Notes under the pieces: generated by a model
Seen by the model: only the letters and a program-made list of their open reading frames with translations
The model's database searches: none
Told to the model about the DNA's origin: nothing
Position numbers and translations under genes: made by a program
NCBI RefSeq assembly: GCF_017355785.1
Contig: NZ_JAFEWE010000001.1
Location: forward strand, 558,001 to 622,000
Reading direction: 5' to 3'
Length of the DNA stretch: 64,000 nucleotides
Origin: Desertivirga arenae
Lineage (GTDB): Bacteria > Bacteroidota > Bacteroidia > Sphingobacteriales > Sphingobacteriaceae
Shown here: in pieces, positions 17,715 through 26,760 of the stretch
Position numbering within the stretch: position 1 is the first letter of the stretch
How the letters are laid out: every line of letters begins with the position of its first letter

Positions 17715-18240
17715 TCAGTGTATTTCTTCTGAACCTCTTGACCTGGCTGGTTTACTTGCAAAGAGCCACCACCCACTGGCAGGCGCGGTTGTACTTTTCA
17801 GTGGAGATGTGCGAGATAACAACCTGGGCAACCACGTAGACTATCTGGAATACGAAGCAAAAGAAAGCATGGCGGCAAAAATGATACAAGAAATCCTGCT
17901 GGAAGCAAAAGAGCGTTGGAATCTTAATATTGCCGTTGCCCAGCACCGGATAGGCAAAGTTGCCGTTGGAGAATGCGCAGTGGTGGTTATCACCGCAACC
18001 CCTCATCGCCGTGAAGCTTACGAAGCCAACCGTCATATCATTGACAGGATTAAGCATGAGGTGCCAATCTGGAAATGCGAATACTTTAAAGATGGTAGCA
18101 AGAAATGGGGAGGTAACTGTAATTGTCATGACATCACTGGCGACCCTAATAAGCATTTGTATGAGACAAGCACTTCAGGCTCTGACCTTCCCGCTCCCAT
18201 GAAGGAGGAGTTTACAGGAAGCATAACTAGAAGAGTATAA
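17704..18240 (+). CDS. moaE: Molybdopterin synthase catalytic subunit MoaE
   Basis: The large subunit of molybdopterin synthase. Visible are GAVVLFSGDVRDNN, the TPHRREAYEAN segment and PIWKCEYFKDGSKKW, holding the lysines expected in the active site. I prefer the GTG at 17704 (178 residues, 11-bp overlap with moaD), because it places the first strand as in other MoaE proteins; an ATG at 17674 would add 10 residues and overlap moaD by 41 bp. The C terminus is about 25 residues longer than E. coli MoaE and contains a Cys-Asn-Cys-His stretch. Confidence 0.92.
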   Translation: MEVSQCISSEPLDLAGLLAKSHHPLAGAVVLFSGDVRDNNLGNHVDYLEYEAKESMAAKMIQEILLEAKERWNLNIAVAQHRIGKVAVGECAVVVITATPHRREAYEANRHIIDRIKHEVPIWKCEYFKDGSKKWGGNCNCHDITGDPNKHLYETSTSGSDLPAPMKEEFTGSITRRV

Positions 18241-18242
18241 TT

Positions 18243-18554
18243 ATGAACGATTTAAATTCCGTGTACAGCGGCCTAAGCAAACCCAGTGTAACCATTGAGT
18301 ATTGTCCTAAATGTGGCTGGATGCTTCGCTCAGCTTATTTTGCTCAGGAACTTCTGACCACCTTTTCAGAAGATATAAAAGGGGTATTTCTGGCTCCGTC
18401 CGAAACTAGTGGTACATTTAAAATATTTATAGAAGCTGACCTGATCTTTGACAGAAAGACCAACGGAAGCTTTCCTGAAATAAAGGAATTGAAACAGCTG
18501 GTTCGGGACATTGTTAATCCGGAAAAAAGTCTGGGTCACTCAGACAGGAAATAG
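18243..18554 (+). CDS. SelW/SelT/SelH-family (Rdx) thioredoxin-like protein
   Basis: A 103-residue protein with Cys21-Pro-Lys-Cys24 at the start of a thioredoxin-like fold, in the context IEYCPKCGW, typical of the Rdx family that includes selenoprotein W. This member uses cysteine at both positions. The role of bacterial members is not settled; a thiol redox or metal role is likely. It lies two bases after moaE and two before mobA, so it is co-translated with the cofactor genes. Involvement in cofactor sulfur chemistry or protection of the reductase is only a guess. Confidence 0.85.
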   Translation: MNDLNSVYSGLSKPSVTIEYCPKCGWMLRSAYFAQELLTTFSEDIKGVFLAPSETSGTFKIFIEADLIFDRKTNGSFPEIKELKQLVRDIVNPEKSLGHSDRK

Positions 18555-18556
18555 TC

Positions 18557-19120
18557 ATGAGTAATTTAATAGGAGTTATTTTATGCGGCGGTGAAAGCAA
18601 GCGTATGGGTCGGGATAAAGGTCTGATTGAACAAAATGGAAAACATTGGGCTGTACTCATTGCTGAAAAGTTGAGGCAACTTGAACTACCAGTTGTGGTT
18701 TCAATTAACAAAAAACAGCAGGATGCGTATGACATACTTTTTCCGGATACTCCTCTTATTGTTGATAAGCTCACTATAAAGGGTCCGCTAAATGGTTTGT
18801 TAACCATTCATGAGAATTTTCCGGATAAAGACATACTTCTAATGGCTACCGACCTGATAGATATGGACGATAAAACTTTAAAGGAACTTTTGGAGGTATA
18901 TCAAAACGAGACAGGTTTCGAGTTTTACGCATATGATAGTGAGGGCTTCGCCCAATCTTTCTGCTCAATCTTCACTGCCGCTGGCTTGAAAAAAGTATTT
19001 GAACGGTTCATGAATAACGAGTTAAAGAAATACAGCTTGCACGATCGGTTTAACGAAGGAAAAACCAGATTTATCCCTTTATCTAATATAGAAGCATTTA
19101 ATAACTATAATAATCTGTAA
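18557..19120 (+). CDS. mobA: Molybdenum cofactor guanylyltransferase MobA
   Basis: A 187-residue nucleotidyltransferase with the N-terminal signature LCGGESKRMGRDKG that binds GTP. MobA joins GMP to molybdopterin, giving the bis-MGD form used by DMSO-reductase-family enzymes, which is what the nitrate reductase of this operon needs. The length is slightly below E. coli MobA (194). It is the last gene of the run starting at 10760; the next gene is convergent after 33 bp, with no clear terminator hairpin between. Confidence 0.9.
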   Translation: MSNLIGVILCGGESKRMGRDKGLIEQNGKHWAVLIAEKLRQLELPVVVSINKKQQDAYDILFPDTPLIVDKLTIKGPLNGLLTIHENFPDKDILLMATDLIDMDDKTLKELLEVYQNETGFEFYAYDSEGFAQSFCSIFTAAGLKKVFERFMNNELKKYSLHDRFNEGKTRFIPLSNIEAFNNYNNL

Positions 19121-19153
19121 GCGCCTTCAGAGAAGAAATCAGACTTTGGCCTA

Positions 19154-19945
19154 TCAGTAAGGTACATGCAACTGTTCCGTTTGCTGTGTTTGAGCACTGA
19201 AGTAGCCCAGAGCACCTCCACTTATATTCGAAACCGGGTTTGCTGGTGTTACAGAGGCACCTCCCCGGCTCCTGTTCTGATCCAAACCAAGCCAATACCT
19301 GTAAATGACAGGGTCTATACATTGCATCTCAACCATCACCTTGTCTCCTTTTTGCAAATTAACGTCTACATCAAACAAGTCTCGCGTTACTTGCTTTCCG
19401 TCAGTAAAATCATCACTGTAAACAAAGATGGAACTGGTCTTAACACTGTTTATAGACAGTACAAACCGGTAATAATTTCTTATCTGTGGTGGATCTCTAA
19501 AGATCAGTTGAAGAGATGTTCTACTATTACTGAATATCGTAGTGCTTTGGAAGCCTATGGAGTCTATAGTAACCTGCGAAGGCATAGAAGATTGAGCGGA
19601 GTAAGTCTTTCCGTTATAGGCTATAGTCAGGTTATAAGTCCTTCCAGGAATCCCGCGGAAGCGACGTGAACTATATACACCGGGGGCTCTTTCGCGAAAA
19701 GCATAGCTGATACCCTCCTGATCTTTGACAGTAACAGTTGCGCCGGAAATACCTGTAGAACTATTAGATTCACTGATGGGAAGAGTTGTTGTTATTCGAA
19801 CAGACTGTGTATCCGTCCGGTTATTGATCACGCCTTCCACTACCAACAGAGGCTCTGAATCTTTCAGGTCAATATCAATTACTTTTTCACAGGCCGAAAA
19901 TAACAGCAGTGTAAACAGAACCAAAAAAGGATAGATCAATCGCAT
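19154..19945 (-). CDS. DUF4249-family lipoprotein
   Basis: A 263-residue lipoprotein with a signal peptide and lipobox cysteine Cys19 (LLLFSACEK). The following VIDIDLKDSEPLLVVEGVI and the carboxypeptidase-regulatory-like beta segment (about 40-110) match the DUF4249 family of Bacteroidetes, nearly always encoded after a TonB-dependent receptor, as here (4 bp downstream). It is probably a surface or periplasmic partner of that receptor. Its substrate is unknown. Confidence 0.88.
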   Translation of the reverse strand: MRLIYPFLVLFTLLLFSACEKVIDIDLKDSEPLLVVEGVINNRTDTQSVRITTTLPISESNSSTGISGATVTVKDQEGISYAFRERAPGVYSSRRFRGIPGRTYNLTIAYNGKTYSAQSSMPSQVTIDSIGFQSTTIFSNSRTSLQLIFRDPPQIRNYYRFVLSINSVKTSSIFVYSDDFTDGKQVTRDLFDVDVNLQKGDKVMVEMQCIDPVIYRYWLGLDQNRSRGGASVTPANPVSNISGGALGYFSAQTQQTEQLHVPY

Positions 19946-19949
19946 TGCA

Positions 19950-22292
19950 CTAATATTTGAAGTTCCAGGTTACAGAGGGGATAATACCAAACAGTGATGT
20001 TTGCACCGCCTGAGTTCTCTTTAAGTCATCCGGATTATCCTTGAATTCAACAATATATGCATTCTTCCGGTTGTACAAATTATAAACACTAAAGGTCCAA
20101 CTGGATTTGTAACGTTTATTACTTCTGCCATTTAAAGTTGCGCCGAAATCAAGTCGATGGTAATCGGGCAACCGGTAGCCGTTTCGCTCAGAGTAGTAAT
20201 ACTCTGTGTGGCCATCTAACTGATATTTACCACTTGGATAAGTTACAGCGTTACCGGTGTTATAGACAAAGGTGGCAGAAAGCGTCCAGCGCTTACTGAG
20301 ATTATAAATATTTACCAGTGACACATCATGGGTACGGTCCTGCTTAGCTGGAAAATAATTCCCTTCATCGATGCCATCAAAACTTCGCTCGGTTCTGGAA
20401 AGGGTATAACCCAGCCATCCATTATATTTTCCGTAACGTTTTTTCAGAAAAAGCTCCACTCCATAAGCTCTCCCTTTTCCAAACAATAGTTCAGATTCAA
20501 CATCTTCATTCCCTCTCAGATTAGCTGCATTCTTATAATCGATCTGATTCTCCATCTTCTTATAATATAACTCAGAAGAAAACTCAAAATTATCCTTAAA
20601 GAAATTCTTGTAATAGCCTACTGAAACCTGGTCGGCAATCTCCGGCTTAATATTTCTACTGCTCATTACCCAGGTGTCGGTGGGCAAACTAGCCGTTGAA
20701 TTAGAAAGTAAATGCAGGTTTTGAGTATTACGGGTAAGGGACGCCTTTACTGAAGAATTGCCACTAAGCTTGAGACTTGCTGCGAACCTCGGCTCAAGAT
20801 AGAAATAAGATGTGGCAATTTCTCCTTTCTTATACTCCTTAGAGCTTACAGTTGAGCCATTTCCGTCATATTTTTTTATAGTACCAGGTCCAAATAGTGC
20901 GAAAGAACTTGCACGCAGCCCATAATTTAAACTAAGTGAATTAGAGGGTTTCCATTCATCGGATATATACATGGCCCATTCAGTTCCCTGGCGACTTGTA
21001 ATAACTTTATTATTCACATCGGAGCTTGAAGATGAGCTTATTTCCCCGGGCCTGATTTTATGGTGACTTGCGTTTATGCCAAAGCGCAGGGTATGACTGC
21101 TGGAAGCAAAATACTGATAGTCCTGCTTTAAGTTCCAATCCCTGATAATAGAAGTGACCCTGAAGTCACTGCCCTCACTTAAGTTCTCTATGGCATAATC
21201 ATAATCACTATAAATTAAACTGGTATTGGAGAAAATTTTATCACTGAAAAGATGATTCCATCTGAAGGTAGCCGTCGAGTTTCCCCAATTAAAATAAAAG
21301 CTTTTATTTAAACCAAGCTGATCCTTCCCAAAATAACCTGAAATGTAAATCGTATTGTTCTCGTTCAGCTTGTAATTTGCTTTGGCGTTAAAGTCATAAA
21401 AATAGAGAACCGTTTTACTTAGTGCCGTATCGGAGGATAATTTAAGAAAGAGATCAGCATAGGTCCTTCTGCCGCCTAACATAAACGACCCTTTTCCATT
21501 TTTAATAGGTCCTTCCACTTTTAAACGGGATGCTATAAGTCCAACCCCGCCTTCTGCAGTATACTCCTTTCGATTGCCTTCATTCATCGTTATATCCACT
21601 ACCGATGCAAGCCTTCCTCCGTATTGTGCGGGCATTCCTCCTTTATATACAGAAACATCTTTTATTGCATCTGAATTGAAGGTCGAAAAAAAACCTAAAA
21701 GGTGGGAAGCGTTATAAACATTCGCTTCGTCTAGTAGGATAAGATTCTGGTCAGAAGATCCCCCTCGTACATAAAATCCGCTATTCCCCTCACCAGCTGA
21801 CTTTATTCCTGGTAGCAGCTGAATAGTTTTCAAAATATCGCGTTCCCCTAACAGAACTGGAATATTTTTAACACCCTCCATATTAAGTTTATCTAACCCC
21901 ATCTGTGGACGGGTGATCTGTTCATTCGATGCACGACTGCTAACCACAACTTCTTTCAGCTGTTTGTCTGGCGCCAGCTCGAAACTCAGGTTTTGATTCC
22001 CTTGTACGCTCACTTTTCTTAAGACCGTCCGGTAGCCGATATAACTTAACTGTAGGGTATAATCTCCCGCACCTGTACTGATGGAGTAAAATCCGTAAGT
22101 ATTGGTGGAAGTAGCTTTATCCTGCTCCAAAATTTTTACAGAAGCCCTGATAAGTGTTTCGCCACTCACAGAATCCTTTATTACTCCTTTGATTGTGTAT
22201 TTTATCTGAGCCGAAAGCCTGGATGGGAACAGCAGAAACAAAGCAATAAGCAGGAACAGCGAAGTAAGAGGATATCTTATCCCTTTAAGCAT
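19950..22292 (-). CDS. TonB-dependent receptor with carboxypeptidase-like N-terminal domain
   Basis: An outer-membrane receptor of about 780 residues. After the signal peptide comes a CarboxypepD_reg-like domain (KGVIKDSVSGETLIRASV), then the plug (LPGIKSAGEGNSGFYVRGG; LLDEANVYNASHLLGFF) and a large beta barrel ending in VTWNFKY with an aromatic terminus. I chose the ATG at 22292, which places a good signal peptide (MLKGIRYPLTSLFLL) at the N terminus; an ATG at 22340 would add 16 residues. It is transcribed with the DUF4249 gene. The length and missing SusD partner argue against a classical SusC; the ligand is unknown. It is unrelated to the nitrate genes. Confidence 0.9.
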   Translation of the reverse strand: MLKGIRYPLTSLFLLIALFLLFPSRLSAQIKYTIKGVIKDSVSGETLIRASVKILEQDKATSTNTYGFYSISTGAGDYTLQLSYIGYRTVLRKVSVQGNQNLSFELAPDKQLKEVVVSSRASNEQITRPQMGLDKLNMEGVKNIPVLLGERDILKTIQLLPGIKSAGEGNSGFYVRGGSSDQNLILLDEANVYNASHLLGFFSTFNSDAIKDVSVYKGGMPAQYGGRLASVVDITMNEGNRKEYTAEGGVGLIASRLKVEGPIKNGKGSFMLGGRRTYADLFLKLSSDTALSKTVLYFYDFNAKANYKLNENNTIYISGYFGKDQLGLNKSFYFNWGNSTATFRWNHLFSDKIFSNTSLIYSDYDYAIENLSEGSDFRVTSIIRDWNLKQDYQYFASSSHTLRFGINASHHKIRPGEISSSSSSDVNNKVITSRQGTEWAMYISDEWKPSNSLSLNYGLRASSFALFGPGTIKKYDGNGSTVSSKEYKKGEIATSYFYLEPRFAASLKLSGNSSVKASLTRNTQNLHLLSNSTASLPTDTWVMSSRNIKPEIADQVSVGYYKNFFKDNFEFSSELYYKKMENQIDYKNAANLRGNEDVESELLFGKGRAYGVELFLKKRYGKYNGWLGYTLSRTERSFDGIDEGNYFPAKQDRTHDVSLVNIYNLSKRWTLSATFVYNTGNAVTYPSGKYQLDGHTEYYYSERNGYRLPDYHRLDFGATLNGRSNKRYKSSWTFSVYNLYNRKNAYIVEFKDNPDDLKRTQAVQTSLFGIIPSVTWNFKY

Positions 22293-22451
22293 GTGCGTTT
22301 CAAATATTCGCGAAGATAACAATTGAGACATTGGCGACATTAATAAATATGCATTCAGCCAGGGATTTAACGCTTGAAGCTTTACCGGAAATTAAACTTT
22401 CCTTAAACAAAAACTCTGTTCAGCCTTTTATAATAAGTATAAATTCTCGCT

Positions 22452-23021
22452 ATGGAAAAACTACATGGTACAACCGTTCAGGAACAACTTGAGGAAATAG
22501 AACATATAAAAAAAGTGCGGGAGGTAGCAGATAAGCTTAAAGATATTAAAATTGCAATGCTTACCACTATTAATACGGAAGGAAAACCCCACAGCCGTCC
22601 CATGTATACTTTCGATGTAAAAGATGATGGTATTATATGGATGTTTCTCGCTAAAGATTCCCATAAGGTTAAGGAGATCGAAACAAATCCAAACGTAATC
22701 TTGAATTACAGCAATCCGCAGCATGATCTTTACATAACGGTGAACGGCTTAGCTGAAGTAAGTGAGAATGCTGCTAAAATTGAAGAATTATGGACTGATC
22801 GTTTTAAAGCCTGGTTCCCTTACGGAAAGACTGACCCTAATCTCGCTCTATTGAAAATTACGCCTCAGCAAGCAGAATACTGGCAAAGCCCTGATATTTT
22901 ACTAGCTCAAATTGTTTCTTTGGTAAAGAACACTATTAGCGGAAATGCCTATGTGGAGGGCGAAAACAAGAAAATAGACTTTTTAAGCAATCATCACGGA
23001 GAGGACAAAACCAGGTCATAG
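22452..23021 (+). CDS. Pyridoxamine 5'-phosphate oxidase-like flavoprotein (general stress protein 26 type)
   Basis: A 189-residue protein with a split-barrel FMN-binding fold. The stretch AMLTTINTEGKPHSRPMYT and the later WMFLAKDSHKVKEI resemble the general stress protein 26 group rather than true PdxH, which is encoded elsewhere in this window. Such proteins bind FMN or F420-like flavins; their reaction is mostly unknown. It is monocistronic, divergent from the TonB receptor gene, and ends at a strong bidirectional terminator. Confidence 0.85.
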   Translation: MEKLHGTTVQEQLEEIEHIKKVREVADKLKDIKIAMLTTINTEGKPHSRPMYTFDVKDDGIIWMFLAKDSHKVKEIETNPNVILNYSNPQHDLYITVNGLAEVSENAAKIEELWTDRFKAWFPYGKTDPNLALLKITPQQAEYWQSPDILLAQIVSLVKNTISGNAYVEGENKKIDFLSNHHGEDKTRS

Positions 23022-23065
23022 GATCTGAAATTGAGTAAAAAGCTTAGTAAAAGCCGATATTAAAT

Positions 23066-23099
23066 AAAAAGGCGCGGACCTTTCCGCGCCTTTTTATTT
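23066..23099. terminator. Bidirectional terminator between the flavoprotein gene and mutS2
   Basis: GGCGCGGA (23071-23078) and TCCGCGCC (23083-23090) form a perfect 8-bp stem with loop CCTT, with AAAAA before and TTTTTATTT after. It can end transcripts from both convergent genes. Confidence 0.92.
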
Positions 23100-23102
23100 C
23101 AA

Positions 23103-25469
23103 TCAGGATAAATAGGCATAGGTTATACCGTCTCCACCTCTGTCTGGATGTTCATCTTCTACCCTTGAAATTTGTGAGTATTTCTTTAGATAGCCACGAA
23201 TAAGTTTTCTCAAGATACCATCTCCCTTACCGTGAATAATTTTCAAACTTGGAAAGCTCATCATAATAGCCTTATCCAGATATTTTTCTATTTCATAAAG
23301 CGCTTCCTCGCCCCGCATTCCACGTACGTCAATCTCCGGCTTAAAATTAGCAATAGCATCAGTAACCTGTGATGAATAAGAAGTACGTAATTCCTTTGGA
23401 ACTTCCTTCTTAGATACCTTTTGAACCCTCTTCCGCTTAACAACTGATCGCAAATCCCCGATAGCCAGTATAACGTTATCTTTCGTTATATCTATTACCT
23501 GCCCCACTGTTTCTGCATCTACCAGCTTTACCCAGTCGCCAGCCACTATTTCAGAACTTTCAACAACTACTTTTTTAGGAGCTTCTTCTTTAATATGGTG
23601 TTTATTTAGCTCTTTCTGCAAGTTTTGCCGTAACTGCTGGGTTTTATCCTTGTCGGCCTTACTACTTTTTATTTCTGAAATAGTGTTTTCTACAAGCTTA
23701 TTTGCATTCAGAATAATATTCCTGGCTTCCTGCTTGGCATCTTTCAGAATAGCCCGCTGATTCTCTTCGAGATAATTTTTAAGTTTCTCATTCTCCTCGA
23801 GCATCGCGGCCACCTTACGCTGTTGTTTTTCCACAGCAACACGGCTCTCCAAAAGCTCCTTTTTATCTCGCTCAAGATCAACAAGTAAACTATCCACCTT
23901 CTTCTGGTATCCACTTATCTTGCTCTTGGCAGAGTTAAGTACCGGGACAGGCAGTCCTATTTTCTGAGCTATTTCGAAGGCATAAGAACTACCTGGCTTT
24001 CCAGTTTCCAGAATATATAACGGACGCATTTCCATGTTATCAAACATCATCGATGCGTTTTCAATACCCTCGGTTACGTTAGCGAAAGTTTTAAGATTAG
24101 AATAGTGAGTAGTAATAACCCCCCTGATCTTTTTACGATTTAAGGCTTCAAGAACCGCTTCTGCGATTGGACCACCAAACTGCGGATCTGTTCCTGTACC
24201 AAACTCATCAATAAGCACCATCGTCTTACCCCCGGCATTCTCTACAAAATGTTTCATTTTAGAGAGATGGGCGCTATAGGTACTTAGATCGCTTTCAATA
24301 GACTGATCATCTCCTATATCGGCAAACACTTGTTTAAAAATGCCCAGCTTTGAGCTTTCATCTACAGGGATAAGTAAGCCTGCCTGAAACATGATTTGAA
24401 GTAAGCCAACAGTTTTCATACATACCGACTTGCCACCGGCATTGGGGCCAGATACGACGATGATGCGCTGACCTTCGTCTATTTTGATATTTAAAGGCAC
24501 TACAGTCTGTCCCTCTTTCTTAAGAGCTCTTAATAATAGAGGATGGCGGGCATTGACAAGGTTAATGTCTGCCGTATTTACCAGTACCGGCATATTTGCC
24601 TCTGTTTCTATTGCAAACAGGGCTTTCGCTCTTACAAAATCCAGTTTGGTTAACAGCCCATGGTAAGCAATTAGCAAGGGGACGTATGGACGTAATTCAT
24701 TGCTTAAGGCTGTCAGTATCTTGACAATCTCCCGGCGTTTATCAAATTCCAGGTCGCGCACCTGGTTATTTAGTTGAAAGACCTCTTCTGGCTCCACATA
24801 AACGGTTTGACCTGAAGCAGATTCATCATGCACAAAGCCTTTTAGCTTGCGCTTGTTCTCCGCAAGCAAAGGAATACACAAACGACCATCGCGAATAGTT
24901 AAATTTCCATCGGCAGTCCAATTACTGTTCTGTGCGCTTTTAAAAATATGGTCTATCCTTCTTCTTGCTTCCTGCTCAGCTTTGGCAATGGCATAAATAA
25001 GATTTTGAAGCTCAGGTGAGGCATTCGGTCGTATCTTCCCTTTTTCATCAATAACCTTCTCTATACTTTTGATGATCTTCTTTTCAATAGGAAGATGTTC
25101 AAACAAGGCTTCCAGGTTCGGATATCTGCCCTCCCTTTCATTGAAATAATTGATCACCGCAAAGACTGTTTGCAATGACAAAAGAACCTGCTGAAGCTCA
25201 GGCTCGGTCAGGAAGGCCCCTTCTATCCTTACTTTTTCTGCTAAAACTTTAATATCAAATAAATTCCTGATAGGTAGCTGGGCATCATTTTCCAGGATTT
25301 CTTTAAACTCCTGTGTTTGCCTTAAGAACTTATTTATCTGTTCGAAGCTCGTCATCATCTGAATACGATCAACCATTTGCTGGCCCATCTCACTCAAACA
25401 ATGACTTTTTATAAGCGACTTTATTTCTGTAAACCCTAATTTATCTACTGCGTTTTGCGGGTATATCAT
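23103..25469 (-). CDS. mutS2: MutS2 family ATPase with Smr domain
   Basis: A 788-residue MutS2. The central ATPase has Walker A GPNAGGKSV near residue 340 and Walker B VLIDEFGTGTDP. A long coiled-coil segment (about 510-630) follows, and a C-terminal Smr nuclease domain (about 705-788) with IDVRGMRGEEAL and IIHGKGDGILR. MutS2 suppresses recombination and, as found in Bacillus, also acts in rescue of collided ribosomes. The length fits the family. Its start overlaps the stop of the upstream DUF4296 gene by one base. Confidence 0.95.
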   Translation of the reverse strand: MIYPQNAVDKLGFTEIKSLIKSHCLSEMGQQMVDRIQMMTSFEQINKFLRQTQEFKEILENDAQLPIRNLFDIKVLAEKVRIEGAFLTEPELQQVLLSLQTVFAVINYFNEREGRYPNLEALFEHLPIEKKIIKSIEKVIDEKGKIRPNASPELQNLIYAIAKAEQEARRRIDHIFKSAQNSNWTADGNLTIRDGRLCIPLLAENKRKLKGFVHDESASGQTVYVEPEEVFQLNNQVRDLEFDKRREIVKILTALSNELRPYVPLLIAYHGLLTKLDFVRAKALFAIETEANMPVLVNTADINLVNARHPLLLRALKKEGQTVVPLNIKIDEGQRIIVVSGPNAGGKSVCMKTVGLLQIMFQAGLLIPVDESSKLGIFKQVFADIGDDQSIESDLSTYSAHLSKMKHFVENAGGKTMVLIDEFGTGTDPQFGGPIAEAVLEALNRKKIRGVITTHYSNLKTFANVTEGIENASMMFDNMEMRPLYILETGKPGSSYAFEIAQKIGLPVPVLNSAKSKISGYQKKVDSLLVDLERDKKELLESRVAVEKQQRKVAAMLEENEKLKNYLEENQRAILKDAKQEARNIILNANKLVENTISEIKSSKADKDKTQQLRQNLQKELNKHHIKEEAPKKVVVESSEIVAGDWVKLVDAETVGQVIDITKDNVILAIGDLRSVVKRKRVQKVSKKEVPKELRTSYSSQVTDAIANFKPEIDVRGMRGEEALYEIEKYLDKAIMMSFPSLKIIHGKGDGILRKLIRGYLKKYSQISRVEDEHPDRGGDGITYAYLS

Positions 25470-25999
25470 TATTTCTTTTTCAACTTAAGCCTTTCCAGCT
25501 TAGCTTTTCTTATCGAATCTCTCTTTAATGAATCTTTTCGGAGTAAAGCTTTCCGGGCTGTTTCCTTTTTAACTGAATCGCGTTTTATAGAATCGATCCT
25601 TAATTTTTCGATCCTTTTTAACGAATCTGCCGTTTTCTTCTCGCGTTTCTGTTGTTCCTTTAATTTCTTTTCTGCTTTCTTCTGTTCTGCTTTCTGCAGA
25701 GTTTGAAGTTTTTCGGTTACTTTTCCATAGATATTCTGAAGCCTCGCCGGATCCTTACTGTAATATTCAAGACTCTTTCTAAACGTTAAAGAATCAATTT
25801 CATGATTATTATAAACTGTTTTATATAGCTCGACGATCTTTGCAGTGTCAACACTTCCAGAAGTGAAACCGTCAACAAGGTGCATGTCGGTTAATACATC
25901 AACCATTTTTCCCTCTGGGATTACTCCCTTAGGTTCAGTTCCGAATCTGCATGCCGCAGAAAAAATCACCAGAAAAAACAATACCAGTAAACGCCTCAT
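25469..25999 (-). CDS. DUF4296-family lipoprotein with Lys/Arg/Ser-rich tail
   Basis: A 176-residue lipoprotein with lipobox Cys17 (VIFSAACRF). The segment PEGKMVDVLTDMHLVDG is the hallmark of the DUF4296 family of Bacteroidetes. From about residue 100 the protein is almost only Lys, Arg, Glu, Asp and Ser, with repeated units such as DSLKRD, DSIKRD and DSIRK; it should form a long charged helix. Function is unknown; the tail could bind peptidoglycan, lipopolysaccharide or nucleic acid. It is transcribed with mutS2. Confidence 0.85.
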   Translation of the reverse strand: MRRLLVLFFLVIFSAACRFGTEPKGVIPEGKMVDVLTDMHLVDGFTSGSVDTAKIVELYKTVYNNHEIDSLTFRKSLEYYSKDPARLQNIYGKVTEKLQTLQKAEQKKAEKKLKEQQKREKKTADSLKRIEKLRIDSIKRDSVKKETARKALLRKDSLKRDSIRKAKLERLKLKKK

Positions 26000-26039
26000 T
26001 TCTTAATTTAGCCGAGTTTTCTGACAAAAGTACATATAA

Positions 26040-26750
26040 ATGAGTATAGCAGCCAACCTGACGGAATTAAAGAAAGAAACTGATGCCGTAAAAGTGAAAC
26101 TGATAGCGGTTTCGAAGACGAAGCCTATTGAAGAAGTTAAGGAAGCTTACGACGCGGGACAACGTGTGTTTGGGGAAAACCAGGTTCAGGAACTGGTAAC
26201 AAAATATGAAGCATTACCCAAAGATATAGAATGGCATCTGATAGGCCACCTTCAAACTAATAAGGTAAAATACATTGCGCCTTTCGTTGGCCTTATCCAC
26301 TCTATAGATAGTTTAAAACTCCTTCAAGAGGTGGATAAACAGGCCGCAAAGAACAACCGGGTGATAGATTGCCTTCTACAGGTCTATATTGCAGATGAGG
26401 ATACTAAATTTGGATTAGGCTTTGATGAGGCAATTGAGCTTTTGCGTACTGAGGAGTTTGCTGGGCTAAAACACGTGCGCATCGTAGGGGTGATGGGAAT
26501 TGCAACAAATACAGAAAACCAAAGGCAGATCAAGGAGGAGTTTTATGAATTGAAGACTTTCTTTGACGGATTGAAGCAGAGCTTCTTCAGAAAAGAGGAC
26601 TCGTTCAAGGAGATTTCTATGGGGATGTCTAGTGACTACAAAATTGCAATAGAACAAGGCAGCACCATGATCAGAGTGGGAAGTACCATTTTTGGTCAGC
26701 GGGTGATCAAGCACTGGAAAGCTGGCCAATCCTCAAAAGCAGAAGAATAG
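26040..26750 (+). CDS. yggS: YggS family pyridoxal phosphate homeostasis protein
   Basis: A 236-residue PLP-binding TIM-barrel protein like the N-terminal domain of alanine racemase. The PLP lysine lies in LIAVSKTKP; other family motifs are GENQVQELVTK, WHLIGHLQTNKVK and SMGMSSDY. It keeps the supply of pyridoxal phosphate in balance and has no known enzymatic activity. It is divergent from the DUF4296 gene and lies 10 bp before the acetyltransferase gene. Confidence 0.95.
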   Translation: MSIAANLTELKKETDAVKVKLIAVSKTKPIEEVKEAYDAGQRVFGENQVQELVTKYEALPKDIEWHLIGHLQTNKVKYIAPFVGLIHSIDSLKLLQEVDKQAAKNNRVIDCLLQVYIADEDTKFGLGFDEAIELLRTEEFAGLKHVRIVGVMGIATNTENQRQIKEEFYELKTFFDGLKQSFFRKEDSFKEISMGMSSDYKIAIEQGSTMIRVGSTIFGQRVIKHWKAGQSSKAEE

Positions 26751-26760
26751 CAGTTTTTAA

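Noticed and set aside
19166-19669. 167-codon frame on the plus strand opposite the DUF4249 gene
   Set aside because: It is a mirror of a real gene with lipobox and family motifs; composition is not protein-like.
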